From Pseudomonas sp. B28(2017) (lineage in GTDB: Bacteria > Pseudomonadota > Gammaproteobacteria > Pseudomonadales > Pseudomonadaceae), in the NCBI RefSeq assembly GCF_002113025.1, contig NZ_NEJH01000018.1:1-64000 (forward strand): DNA of 64,000 nucleotides. The letters run 5' to 3'. A program made the position numbers and the translations under genes. A model generated the notes under the pieces. That model had not been told where the DNA came from and did not search any database. It saw nothing but the letters and a program-made list of their open reading frames with translations. Shown here in pieces: positions 43,009-50,071 of this stretch; positions within the stretch are counted from its first letter, which is position 1; the number at the start of each line of letters is the position of its first letter.

Positions 43009-43329
43009 TCAGTCTTCCTTGTCTTTCAATAAGCGGCCGGTGGTGGCATCGATGCCCAGTTCGCGGACCACACCTTCAGGGGTCAGCAACTCGACTTCAT
43101 AAATGTAGACATCGTGTTTTTCTTCGAGCTCGGCTTCCAGCAGTTTTGAGCCGGGGTAGCGATCCATTGCCTGCTGCAGCAGTTGCTCCAGCGGCAGGAT
43201 CACGCCCTGTTGACGCAGGCGCAGGGCTTGATCCTGGTCCAGGTCGCGGGCCATCACCGCCGAGCAAAATGCCAGAAGCAACAGCGCCATCCGGCCGCCG
43301 GTGCATCGATTGAGTAGAAACACCTTCAT
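43009..43329 (-). CDS. PepSY-domain periplasmic protein
   Basis: This 106-residue protein has a signal peptide (GGRMALLLLAFCSAVMA). One PepSY domain follows, with RLRQQGVILPLEQLLQQAMD, YPGSKLLEAELEEKHD and VYIYEVELLTPEGVVRELGI. PepSY proteins linked to two-component systems are small periplasmic modulators. The ATG at 43329 overlaps the stop of a decayed second PepSY gene (TAATG), a relic of translational coupling. The regulator gene follows after three bases. Confidence 0.85.
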   Translation of the reverse strand: MKVFLLNRCTGGRMALLLLAFCSAVMARDLDQDQALRLRQQGVILPLEQLLQQAMDRYPGSKLLEAELEEKHDVYIYEVELLTPEGVVRELGIDATTGRLLKDKED

Positions 43330-43523
43330 TACCAATCCTGATGATCCTTGAGAACCTGCCCGCTGACAGCGTCTAATTCCAGATCCCGGTCGATATCCAG
43401 CTGCCGATCACCGGGATACCTGGCCGACGCGAGTGGTGTGAGCTTCTCGAAAGCCACAATGGTATCAGCGTCGCGCTATCTCAGCGCTTGATCCGGGCCA
43501 AGTTCCCGGGCGTGGGCGACACC
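43329..43523 (-). pseudogene. Decayed PepSY gene
   Basis: Reading the minus strand from 43523 gives GVAHARELGPDQALR, then a TAG stop at 43476-43478, then RDADTIVAFEKL and ARYPGDRQLDID. It then jumps directly to RDLELDAVSGQVLKDHQDW and a TAA stop. All pieces are in one frame. Intact PepSY proteins have about 20 residues (the YGKYIYQVEV-type strand) between the DID and LELDA parts. The gene has therefore lost its start and signal peptide (an in-frame TAA at 43524-43526 precedes it), gained a nonsense codon, and suffered an internal in-frame deletion. It would have been the first gene of the PepSY/two-component operon. Confidence 0.82.
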
Positions 43524-43582
43524 TTAGCTGGATGAACTTAATTGAAGCTGAATGGCCACTATTGGATGCTGCAATTCAAATC

Positions 43583-43676
43583 CTGTGGGAGCGAGCCTGC
43601 TCGCGAATGCGGTATGTCAGTCGACATCGATGCTGACTGATCCACCGCCTTCGCGAGCAGGCTCGCTCCCACATTG
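43583..43676. repeat. REP doublet (BIME-like), type B
   Basis: CTGTGGGAGCGAGCCTGCTC (43583-43602) and TTCGCGAGCAGGCTCGCTCC (43650-43669) flank a spacer reading GGTATGTCAGTCGACATCG and GACTGATCCACCGCC. A degenerate version of this composite occurs at 16505-16590. Confidence 0.8.
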
Positions 43677-43717
43677 TTCATGTTTATAATTTCTGCTGGC
43701 CCGACATCGAGACCTTA

Positions 43718-44797
43718 ATGACCGCCATCCACATCAAGTTCCCTTCCCTGACCCTCAAGGCCGGTCCGCGCGCCTTTGCACGCATCCGCGCCAACGGCCT
43801 GAATGCGGCCGAGGTCGGCACCTTGCCCGGTGCGGCCGGCGGTCCGAAGGCGCTGGGGATTCAAGGGCTGGACCTGGCGCTGTTCGGCCAGTGGCTGCCG
43901 GCGGCACCGCGGGAACGCTCGCTGATCGGTGCATCGGTGGGTTCCTGGCGCTTCGCCAGCGCCTGTCTGCCGGACGCCGCCGAAGGCATCCGGCGTCTCG
44001 GGCAGCTGTACACCGAGCAGAATTTCGCCAAGGGTGTGACCATGGCCCAGATCAGTCAGAGCTCCAGGCGCATGCTCGATGACCTGCTCGACGGTCGCGA
44101 TGCCGCGATCCTCGACAACAGCGATTACCGCCTGAACATCATGGTGGTCAAAAGCCACGGCCTGCTCGCCGACGATCATCGCGGCCGCCTCGGGCTGGGC
44201 CTGTCCTCGGTCATCGCCGACAACCTGCGCGGCCGGGCGCGGCTGGCCCGGCACTTCGAACGCCTGATCATCCACGACCCGCGCCTGGCGCCGCCGGTCG
44301 ATGCCTTGAACGACTTCCCGTCGCGCTTCGTCGCCCTCAACGCCGGCAATCTGCGTCAGGCCCTGCTGGCTTCGGGCTCGATCCCGATGGTGATGGAGGG
44401 TGTGCGCGACCTGCCGGGCGCTGGCGCCGGCACCTTCCGCGACGGCGGCTTGCTGGACTACCACCTGGACCTGCCTTACAGCGGCAACGACATCGTGCTC
44501 TACCCGCATTTCACCGACCGGGTGATTCCCGGCTGGTTCGACAAGACCCTGCCGTGGCGCCGCGCCTGCCCGGCGCGCTTGCAGAACGTGTTGCTGCTGG
44601 CGCCGTCGAAAGAGTATCTGGCGCGCCTGCCCTACGGCAAACTGCCAGACCGTAACGACTTCAAGCGCTTCATGGGCGACGCCCCGAGCCGGCAGAAATA
44701 CTGGCGCACGACCATGGACGAAAGCCGCCGCATGGGCGACGAATTCCTCGAACTGGCCGCCAACGGTCGCCTGGGCGAGCGCTTGCTGACCCTTTAG
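43718..44797 (+). CDS. Patatin-like phospholipase family protein
   Basis: This 359-residue protein has the two patatin features: the nucleophile elbow with Ser73 in SLIGASVGSWRFA (GxSxG), and the catalytic Asp in GTFRDGGLLDYHLD (DGG). The oxyanion-hole glycine stretch is GAAGGPKALGI. No signal peptide is seen. Patatin-like enzymes hydrolyse phospholipid or other acyl esters. The substrate and role here are unknown. The ATG at 43718 is used. It stands alone after a REP doublet and shortly before queD. Confidence 0.82.
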   Translation: MTAIHIKFPSLTLKAGPRAFARIRANGLNAAEVGTLPGAAGGPKALGIQGLDLALFGQWLPAAPRERSLIGASVGSWRFASACLPDAAEGIRRLGQLYTEQNFAKGVTMAQISQSSRRMLDDLLDGRDAAILDNSDYRLNIMVVKSHGLLADDHRGRLGLGLSSVIADNLRGRARLARHFERLIIHDPRLAPPVDALNDFPSRFVALNAGNLRQALLASGSIPMVMEGVRDLPGAGAGTFRDGGLLDYHLDLPYSGNDIVLYPHFTDRVIPGWFDKTLPWRRACPARLQNVLLLAPSKEYLARLPYGKLPDRNDFKRFMGDAPSRQKYWRTTMDESRRMGDEFLELAANGRLGERLLTL

Positions 44798-44872
44798 TCA
44801 GGACAAACTGGTAAACTCGCCACCTGCCCGAATCGCTGCGGCGAACGCCACCTGAACAGAGCTGAAGATACC

Positions 44873-45229
44873 GTGGAAATTTTCAAAGAGTTTACCTTCG
44901 AATCCGCCCACCGCCTGCCCCACGTACCGGACGGCCACAAGTGCGGGCGCCTGCACGGTCACTCGTTCAAAGTGGCAATCCACCTGAGCGGCGACCTCGA
45001 TCCGCACACTGGCTGGATTCGCGATTTCTCGGAGATCAAGGAGATCTTCAAGCCGCTGTACGAGCGTCTGGACCACAACTACCTGAACGACATTCCTGGC
45101 CTGGAAAACCCGACCAGCGAAGTGTTGGCCAAGTTTATCTGGCAGGAATTGAAGCCTCTGCTGCCGGAACTCAGTGCGATCCGCATCCACGAGACCTGCA
45201 CCAGCGGTTGCATCTATCGCGGTGAATAA
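44873..45229 (+). CDS. queD: 6-carboxytetrahydropterin synthase QueD
   Basis: This 118-residue enzyme of the 6-pyruvoyl-tetrahydropterin synthase family makes 6-carboxy-tetrahydropterin for queuosine (tRNA) synthesis. The zinc-binding histidines are in FESAHRLPHV and GRLHGHSFKVAIHL. LDHNYLNDIPGLENPTSEVL and the catalytic RIHETCTSG complete the family pattern. The start is GTG at 44873, giving (M)EIFKEFTFESAH. A terminator lies about 60 bases downstream, so it may be monocistronic. Confidence 0.92.
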   Translation: MEIFKEFTFESAHRLPHVPDGHKCGRLHGHSFKVAIHLSGDLDPHTGWIRDFSEIKEIFKPLYERLDHNYLNDIPGLENPTSEVLAKFIWQELKPLLPELSAIRIHETCTSGCIYRGE

Positions 45230-45242
45230 AAACACAGCCCCC

Positions 45243-45272
45243 CTGTAGGAGCGAGCCAGCTCGCTCCTACAG
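45243..45272. repeat. REP-like palindrome
   Basis: CTGTAGGAGCGAG-CCAG-CTCGCTCCTACAG is a perfect 13-bp inverted repeat between queD and the next terminator. Confidence 0.8.
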
Positions 45273-45290
45273 TTTGTCAGTGAAATAAAG

Positions 45291-45315
45291 AACAGCCTTC
45301 ATCGGCTGTTTTTTT
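45291..45315 (+). terminator. Rho-independent terminator after queD
   Basis: AACAGCC and GGCTGTT form a 7-bp stem with a six-base loop, followed directly by a T-run (TTTTTTT). Confidence 0.88.
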
Positions 45316-45359
45316 ATGCCTATGCTCTTTGCCTCTCCCCCTGCCAAGAGGACAAGCCC

Positions 45360-46190
45360 ATGACTGACTGGCCGCTGGATCAGGTCTTCGACTTCGAAGG
45401 ACATCAGGTGCGCTACGCCATACACGGCGAAGGCCCGCCGCTGGTGTTCGTGCATGGCACGCCATTTTCTTCCTGGGTGTGGCACCGGATAGCGCCGCAC
45501 TTCATCACCACACACCGCGTGTACTACTTCGATTTGCTGGGTTACGGGCAATCCGCACAGCCGGATGGCGATGTGTCCTTGGGCGTGCAAAACCAGTTGT
45601 TGGCGCAACTGCTGGAGCATTGGGGCGTGGATTGCCCCGACGTGGTGGCCCACGACTTCGGCGGCGCCACCGCCCTGCGCACGCATCTGCTCAACAGCAA
45701 GGACTACCGCAGTTTGACGCTGATCGACCCGGTGGCGCTGACGCCCTGGGGCTCGCCGTTCGTGCAGCATGTACGCCAGCACGAGGCCGCGTTCAGCGGG
45801 CTGCCCGACTACATCCAGCGGGCAATCGTGCCCACCTATATTCGCGGAGCAATCAAGCGGGACATCCCGGACAACGAACTCGCCCCCTACGTGCAACCCT
45901 GGCTGGGTGATCCGGGGCAAGCGGCGCTCTACCGGCAGATCGCACAGATGGACGAGCGTTACACCCTTGAGGCACAGGGGTTGTACCCGACGATTCGCTG
46001 CCCGGTGCAGATTCTCTGGGGTGAAGACGATCAGTGGATTCCCGTCGAGCGTGGGCGGGCCTTACACAAGATGATTCCCGGCGCGCAGTTCCATCCGATA
46101 CCCAACGCCGGGCATCTGGTCCAGGAAGACGCGCCTGAAGCCATTGTCGCGGCGCTGCTGCGGTTTTTGCCCCTGCAGCACTCTTTCTGA
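45360..46190 (+). CDS. Alpha/beta hydrolase, dehalogenase/epoxide-hydrolase type
   Basis: This 276-residue alpha/beta hydrolase has the oxyanion segment VFVHGTPFSSWVWH. The nucleophile elbow reads VVAHDFGGATALR, so the expected nucleophile is Asp99 rather than Ser. This is as in haloalkane or haloacetate dehalogenases and epoxide hydrolases. The acid may be in LWGEDDQWIP, and the catalytic base is His252 in PNAGHLVQED. No signal peptide is seen. Reaction on a C-halogen or epoxide substrate is plausible but unproven. The gene stands alone after a terminator, with AGGACAA upstream. Confidence 0.83.
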   Translation: MTDWPLDQVFDFEGHQVRYAIHGEGPPLVFVHGTPFSSWVWHRIAPHFITTHRVYYFDLLGYGQSAQPDGDVSLGVQNQLLAQLLEHWGVDCPDVVAHDFGGATALRTHLLNSKDYRSLTLIDPVALTPWGSPFVQHVRQHEAAFSGLPDYIQRAIVPTYIRGAIKRDIPDNELAPYVQPWLGDPGQAALYRQIAQMDERYTLEAQGLYPTIRCPVQILWGEDDQWIPVERGRALHKMIPGAQFHPIPNAGHLVQEDAPEAIVAALLRFLPLQHSF

Positions 46191-46306
46191 ACAAACCCGC
46201 TCCCACATCTATTTGGATGATGCTGGCCAATGTCACTGGCATGAGTTGCCACCAGCGAGCTAACGTAGAAGTATTGCCTATACGATTCGTTAAAAGGATC
46301 CGCCCG

Positions 46307-47551
46307 ATGCACATCATCAACGCCCGTCTGCGCAACCAGGAAGGCCTGCATGAGTTGTACCTGGAGAACGGCCGGATCAGCAGCATCTCCCGCCAGATCG
46401 AAGCCCCGACCCTGGGCCCTGACGACCTGGATGCTGGCGGTAATCTGGTGGTACCGCCCTTTGTCGAGCCGCACATCCACCTCGACGCGACCCTGACCGC
46501 CGGCGAACCGCGCTGGAACATGAGCGGCACGCTGTTCGAAGGCATCGAGTGCTGGGGCGAGCGCAAGGCGACCATCACCCTGGAAGACACCAAGGCCCGT
46601 GCCCGGAAAACCATCCAGGCCCTCGCCGCCCACGGCATCCAGCATGTGCGTACCCACGTCGACGTCACCGACCCGCAACTGACTGCGCTCAAGGCGATGC
46701 TCGAAGTGCGTGAGGAAAGCCGGCACCTGGTCGACCTGCAAATCGTCGCGTTCCCCCAGGAAGGCATCGAGTCCTACCGCAATGGTCGCGAGTTGATGGA
46801 AGAAGCCATCCGCATGGGCGCGGATGTGGTGGGTGGCATTCCACATTTCGAATACACCCGCGATCAGGGCGTCAGTTCGGTGAAGTTCCTCATGGACCTG
46901 GCCGAACGCACGGGTTGCCTGGTGGACGTGCATTGCGACGAAACCGACGACCCGCATTCACGCTTTCTCGAAGTGCTCGCCGAAGAGGCCCGCAGCCGTG
47001 ACATGGGTTCACGGGTGACGGCCAGCCACACCACGGCCATGGGCTCCTACGACAACGCCTACTGCGCCAAGCTTTTTCGCTTGCTTGGGCATTCGGGGAT
47101 CAGCTTTGTCTCCTGCCCCACTGAAAGCATCCACCTGCAAGGGCGCTTCGATAATTTCCCGAAACGCCGGGGCGTGACCCGGGTCAACGAGTTGCTGGAA
47201 GCGGGCATGAACGTGTGTTTCGGCCAGGACTCCATCGTCGATCCGTGGTATCCGCTGGGCAATGGCAACATTTTGCGGGTGCTCGAAGCCGGTCTGCACA
47301 TCTGTCACATGCTCGGATATCGCAACCTGCAAAGTGCGCTGGACCTGGTGACGGACAATAGCGCCAGAGCCATGAACCTCGGCGAACGCTATGGCCTGGA
47401 GCGCGGGCGACCGGCGAACCTGCTGATCCTGTCGGCGGAGAGTGACTACGAGGTAATCCGCAGCCAGGGCTTGCCGCTGTACTCGGTGCGCAATGGCAAG
47501 GTGTTGATGAAGCGGACGATGCCGGTGGTGGAGTTCAGTGGGCTGAGCTGA
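46307..47551 (+). CDS. codA: Cytosine deaminase
   Basis: This 414-residue amidohydrolase converts cytosine to uracil. Metal ligands are in VEPHIHLDATL (His56, His58), LVDVHCDETDDP, ASHTTAMG and FGQDSIVDPWYP (Asp), matching E. coli CodA region by region. GIPHFEYTRDQGVSSVKF is also typical. Start at the ATG 46307 after AAAGGA; the longer open frame upstream lacks a ribosome site. The usual partner codB (cytosine permease) is not adjacent, so uptake must be encoded elsewhere. Confidence 0.9.
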   Translation: MHIINARLRNQEGLHELYLENGRISSISRQIEAPTLGPDDLDAGGNLVVPPFVEPHIHLDATLTAGEPRWNMSGTLFEGIECWGERKATITLEDTKARARKTIQALAAHGIQHVRTHVDVTDPQLTALKAMLEVREESRHLVDLQIVAFPQEGIESYRNGRELMEEAIRMGADVVGGIPHFEYTRDQGVSSVKFLMDLAERTGCLVDVHCDETDDPHSRFLEVLAEEARSRDMGSRVTASHTTAMGSYDNAYCAKLFRLLGHSGISFVSCPTESIHLQGRFDNFPKRRGVTRVNELLEAGMNVCFGQDSIVDPWYPLGNGNILRVLEAGLHICHMLGYRNLQSALDLVTDNSARAMNLGERYGLERGRPANLLILSAESDYEVIRSQGLPLYSVRNGKVLMKRTMPVVEFSGLS

Positions 47552-47575
47552 GTTTGGTGTTGTCTGGTCTGGCCC

Positions 47576-47665
47576 CATCGTCGGATCGCCGCCCGGACCA
47601 AGCTCGCTCCCACAGTGGCTTTATGTCGTTCACAAAACCTGTGAGAGCGAGCCTGCTCGCGAAGG
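47576..47665. repeat. REP elements, one with extended flank
   Basis: The first unit (47576-47616) reads CATCGTCGGATCGCCGCCCG and ends AGCTCGCTCCCACAG, almost repeating 1217-1257. The second (47638-47665) is CCTGTGAGAGCGAGCCTGCT followed by CGCGAAG. The two lie between convergent genes. Confidence 0.7.
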
Positions 47666-47676
47666 CTGTTTCGAAA

Positions 47677-48669
47677 TCAATCGATCATTCGAGCCGTACC
47701 AAACAGGCTGACCCGACTCAACTCCCCCTGCTCTTCCTCCAGCAAGATCGGCGCCGTGCCACCCGGCATCGTCACCTTGACCTCCCCGGCGCTGACCCAA
47801 CCTACCCGCCACGCCGCACAGGCCACTGCACTGGCGCTGGTCCCCGACGACGCCGTCGGCCCCTCGCCCCGCTCGAACACCCGTGCAGCGATGTGCCCTT
47901 CGGACAAGCGCATCGCCCATTGCAGATTGATCCCCGCCGGGCAGGGCTTGCCTGCGCCGCTCGGCATGGCATAGGCGATTCGCGTCAGCCCTTCGCCCAA
48001 CGCCGGTTCGCACATCTGCTCGTTGCTCGGCAAGGCATCGGCGCCGTCGACCAACGTCACGCAATGGGGATTGCCGAGCCGCACGAACTGGCTGCGCGAC
48101 CATGCGCCATTGAGCGCTGACAGCTGTTTGACGTGACTGAGTTCGCGGCCATTCAACAGCGCCCTTTCAACACCCACGGCACTGACTGCCGACGGCCCGA
48201 ATCCAGGCTGGCCAAGGTCAAGCCAGAAACCCTTCACGCCCTCGACTTGAGCGGTTTGCACCGAAGTCTGCCCCGGTGAAGGCGTGTCGGTTTTATCGTG
48301 ATGCACCCTGAGTTCACAGGTTCCGCCCTGCGCGAAAAGCCCCTGGTCGCTCAGCGCCTGAGAAAAGATCGTCAGCCCGTTACCGCTGCGCTCGGCCAGC
48401 GTGCCATCGGTGTTGACGATCAGCAGATCGAAGGGGGACGACGACTGAAACGGTCCGACCAGCAATCCGTCGCTGCGATGATCCTTGCTGCCGGCCGGCT
48501 GCGTGCCGGGTGCCCAGCTACAGCAAGCCTCGATGGCCGCCACGGCCCATGCCTGACGGGTTTGTGCGGCGTGGTCGGCCTGATGGGGCAAGTCGATACC
48601 CTGGCGGCGCAGTTCTTCGGGCGCTACCACGATGTAAATATTGCCCCGTGCATCGTACCTCTGCGCCAT
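47677..48669 (-). CDS. DapF-like protein lacking both catalytic cysteines
   Basis: This 330-residue protein has the diaminopimelate-epimerase fold pattern: LLIVNTDGTLAERSGNG in the first half, LGNPHCVTLVDGADALPSNE in the middle, and FERGEGPTASSGTSASA in the second half. In DapF the two acid/base cysteines sit at SEMCGNG and ACGTG. Here both positions are serine (Ser95 and Ser275). The normal 1,1-proton-transfer chemistry is therefore unlikely. The protein may act on another substrate, be a lyase or isomerase, or bind without turnover. The rest is intact and 40-50 residues longer than typical DapF. GGAGGG precedes the ATG. It is divergent from an MFS exporter. Confidence 0.78.
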   Translation of the reverse strand: MAQRYDARGNIYIVVAPEELRRQGIDLPHQADHAAQTRQAWAVAAIEACCSWAPGTQPAGSKDHRSDGLLVGPFQSSSPFDLLIVNTDGTLAERSGNGLTIFSQALSDQGLFAQGGTCELRVHHDKTDTPSPGQTSVQTAQVEGVKGFWLDLGQPGFGPSAVSAVGVERALLNGRELSHVKQLSALNGAWSRSQFVRLGNPHCVTLVDGADALPSNEQMCEPALGEGLTRIAYAMPSGAGKPCPAGINLQWAMRLSEGHIAARVFERGEGPTASSGTSASAVACAAWRVGWVSAGEVKVTMPGGTAPILLEEEQGELSRVSLFGTARMID

Positions 48670-48834
48670 GGCGCCCTCCGTGTGTCATTGGAATGGCTCA
48701 ACATATCGCGAAACACACCGGCGCTGTGCAACGATGTCGCCCTGTTTGACCGCAAAACTTTCCGGGCACTGATCGAACCCACGCCGGCCGATCACTGTCC
48801 GTTGAGGACGTGACGTTTTTTGCCAGGGATAGAT

Positions 48835-49986
48835 ATGACCAGCCTCAACAGCCAAACCACCTTCGTTCCCGGCCGCCTGGAACAGATGTCCACACGCATC
48901 GCCTTTTTCATCGCCGGGTTCGGCATCGCCGCGTGGGCGCCGCTGGTGCCCTATGCCAAGGCCCGGGCCGGGCTGGATGAAGGCACCCTGGGCCTGTTGC
49001 TGCTGAGCCTGGGTGTGGGTTCGATTCTGGCGATGCCGTTGGCCGGGATCCTGGCCACCCGTTTCGGCTGCCGGCGCGTGGCGACCGGCGGGACCCTGCT
49101 GATCTGCGCTGCCCTGCCGCTGCTGGCGACGGTATCGTCGATTCCTGCCCTGATCGCAGCCTTGTTCATGTTTGGCGCGGGTCTCGGCACGGTGGATTCG
49201 ACGGTCAACCTGCAAGCGGTGATCGTCGAGCGCGCCAGCGGCAAGCACATGATGTCGGGGTTCCATGGTCTGTTCAGCCTCGGTGGCATTGTCGGCGCGG
49301 CAGGTGTCAGTGCCTTGCTCGGGCTCGGCATTTCACCACTGGGCGCGACGCTGGTGGTGATCGTGCTGCTGTTGATCGCGCTGGCGAAGGCGGTGCCACA
49401 CCTGTTGCCCTATGGCAGCGAGAGTTCGGGCCCGGCGTTTGCCGTTCCCCATGGCATCGTCCTGTTCATCGGCGGCATGTGCTTCATCGTGTTCCTGGCC
49501 GAAGGTGCGGCGCTGGACTGGAGTGCGGTGTTCCTGGCGCAGGAGCGCGGTATCGACACGGCGTATGCAGGCCTCGGGTATGCGGCGTTTGCCTTGACCA
49601 TGACCGTGGGACGCCTGACCGGTGACAAAATCGTACGGCGATTGGGGGCGACCCGGGTGATTGTGTTCGGCGGGCTGACAGCCGCCGCAGGCTTGTTGCT
49701 GGCGACATTCGCGCCGGGTTGGGAGGCGGCGCTGGTGGGTTACGCGCTATTGGGCGCCGGTTGCTCGAACATCGTGCCGGTGTTGTACACCGCCGTGGGC
49801 AAGCAGACGGTCATGCCCGAGAGCATCGCCGTGCCGGCCATTACTACCCTGGGTTACGCGGGCATCCTGGCGGGACCGGCCGTGATCGGTTTCATCGCCC
49901 ATGGCAGCAGCCTGAGCTTTGCCTTTGCCTTGATGGCAGTGCTGCTGATGGCAGTGGCGATTGGCGGGAAGGTGTTGAGGGTCTGA
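48835..49986 (+). CDS. MFS transporter (YbjJ-like)
   Basis: This 383-residue twelve-helix major facilitator has RIAFFIAGFGIAAWAPLVPY in helix 1 and GLLLLSLGVGSILAMPLAGI, then TRFGCRRVATGG in loop 2-3. This is the pattern of YbjJ-like putative exporters. The ATG at 48835 follows CAGGGA. It lies opposite the DapF-like gene, 165 bases apart, so a shared regulatory region is likely and the two may act on the same metabolite. Confidence 0.82.
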   Translation: MTSLNSQTTFVPGRLEQMSTRIAFFIAGFGIAAWAPLVPYAKARAGLDEGTLGLLLLSLGVGSILAMPLAGILATRFGCRRVATGGTLLICAALPLLATVSSIPALIAALFMFGAGLGTVDSTVNLQAVIVERASGKHMMSGFHGLFSLGGIVGAAGVSALLGLGISPLGATLVVIVLLLIALAKAVPHLLPYGSESSGPAFAVPHGIVLFIGGMCFIVFLAEGAALDWSAVFLAQERGIDTAYAGLGYAAFALTMTVGRLTGDKIVRRLGATRVIVFGGLTAAAGLLLATFAPGWEAALVGYALLGAGCSNIVPVLYTAVGKQTVMPESIAVPAITTLGYAGILAGPAVIGFIAHGSSLSFAFALMAVLLMAVAIGGKVLRV

Positions 49987-49990
49987 AAAG

Positions 49991-50055
49991 CTTCGCGAGC
50001 AGGGCTCGCTCCCACAGGTATAGGTGAACCTGTGAGAGCGAGCCTGCTCGCGAAC
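49991..50055. repeat. REP-like inverted pair
   Basis: CTTCGCGAGCAGGGCTCGCT (with one extra G) and CCTGTGAGAGCGAGCCTGCT face each other between the convergent MFS and TonB-receptor genes. Confidence 0.78.
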
Positions 50056-50071
50056 GGGTCCACTCGGTCTA

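Noticed and set aside
46217..46306. Upstream extension of codA by 30 codons
   Set aside because: It has no ribosome site, and the extra residues have no counterpart in cytosine deaminases. The ATG at 46307 follows AAAGGA.
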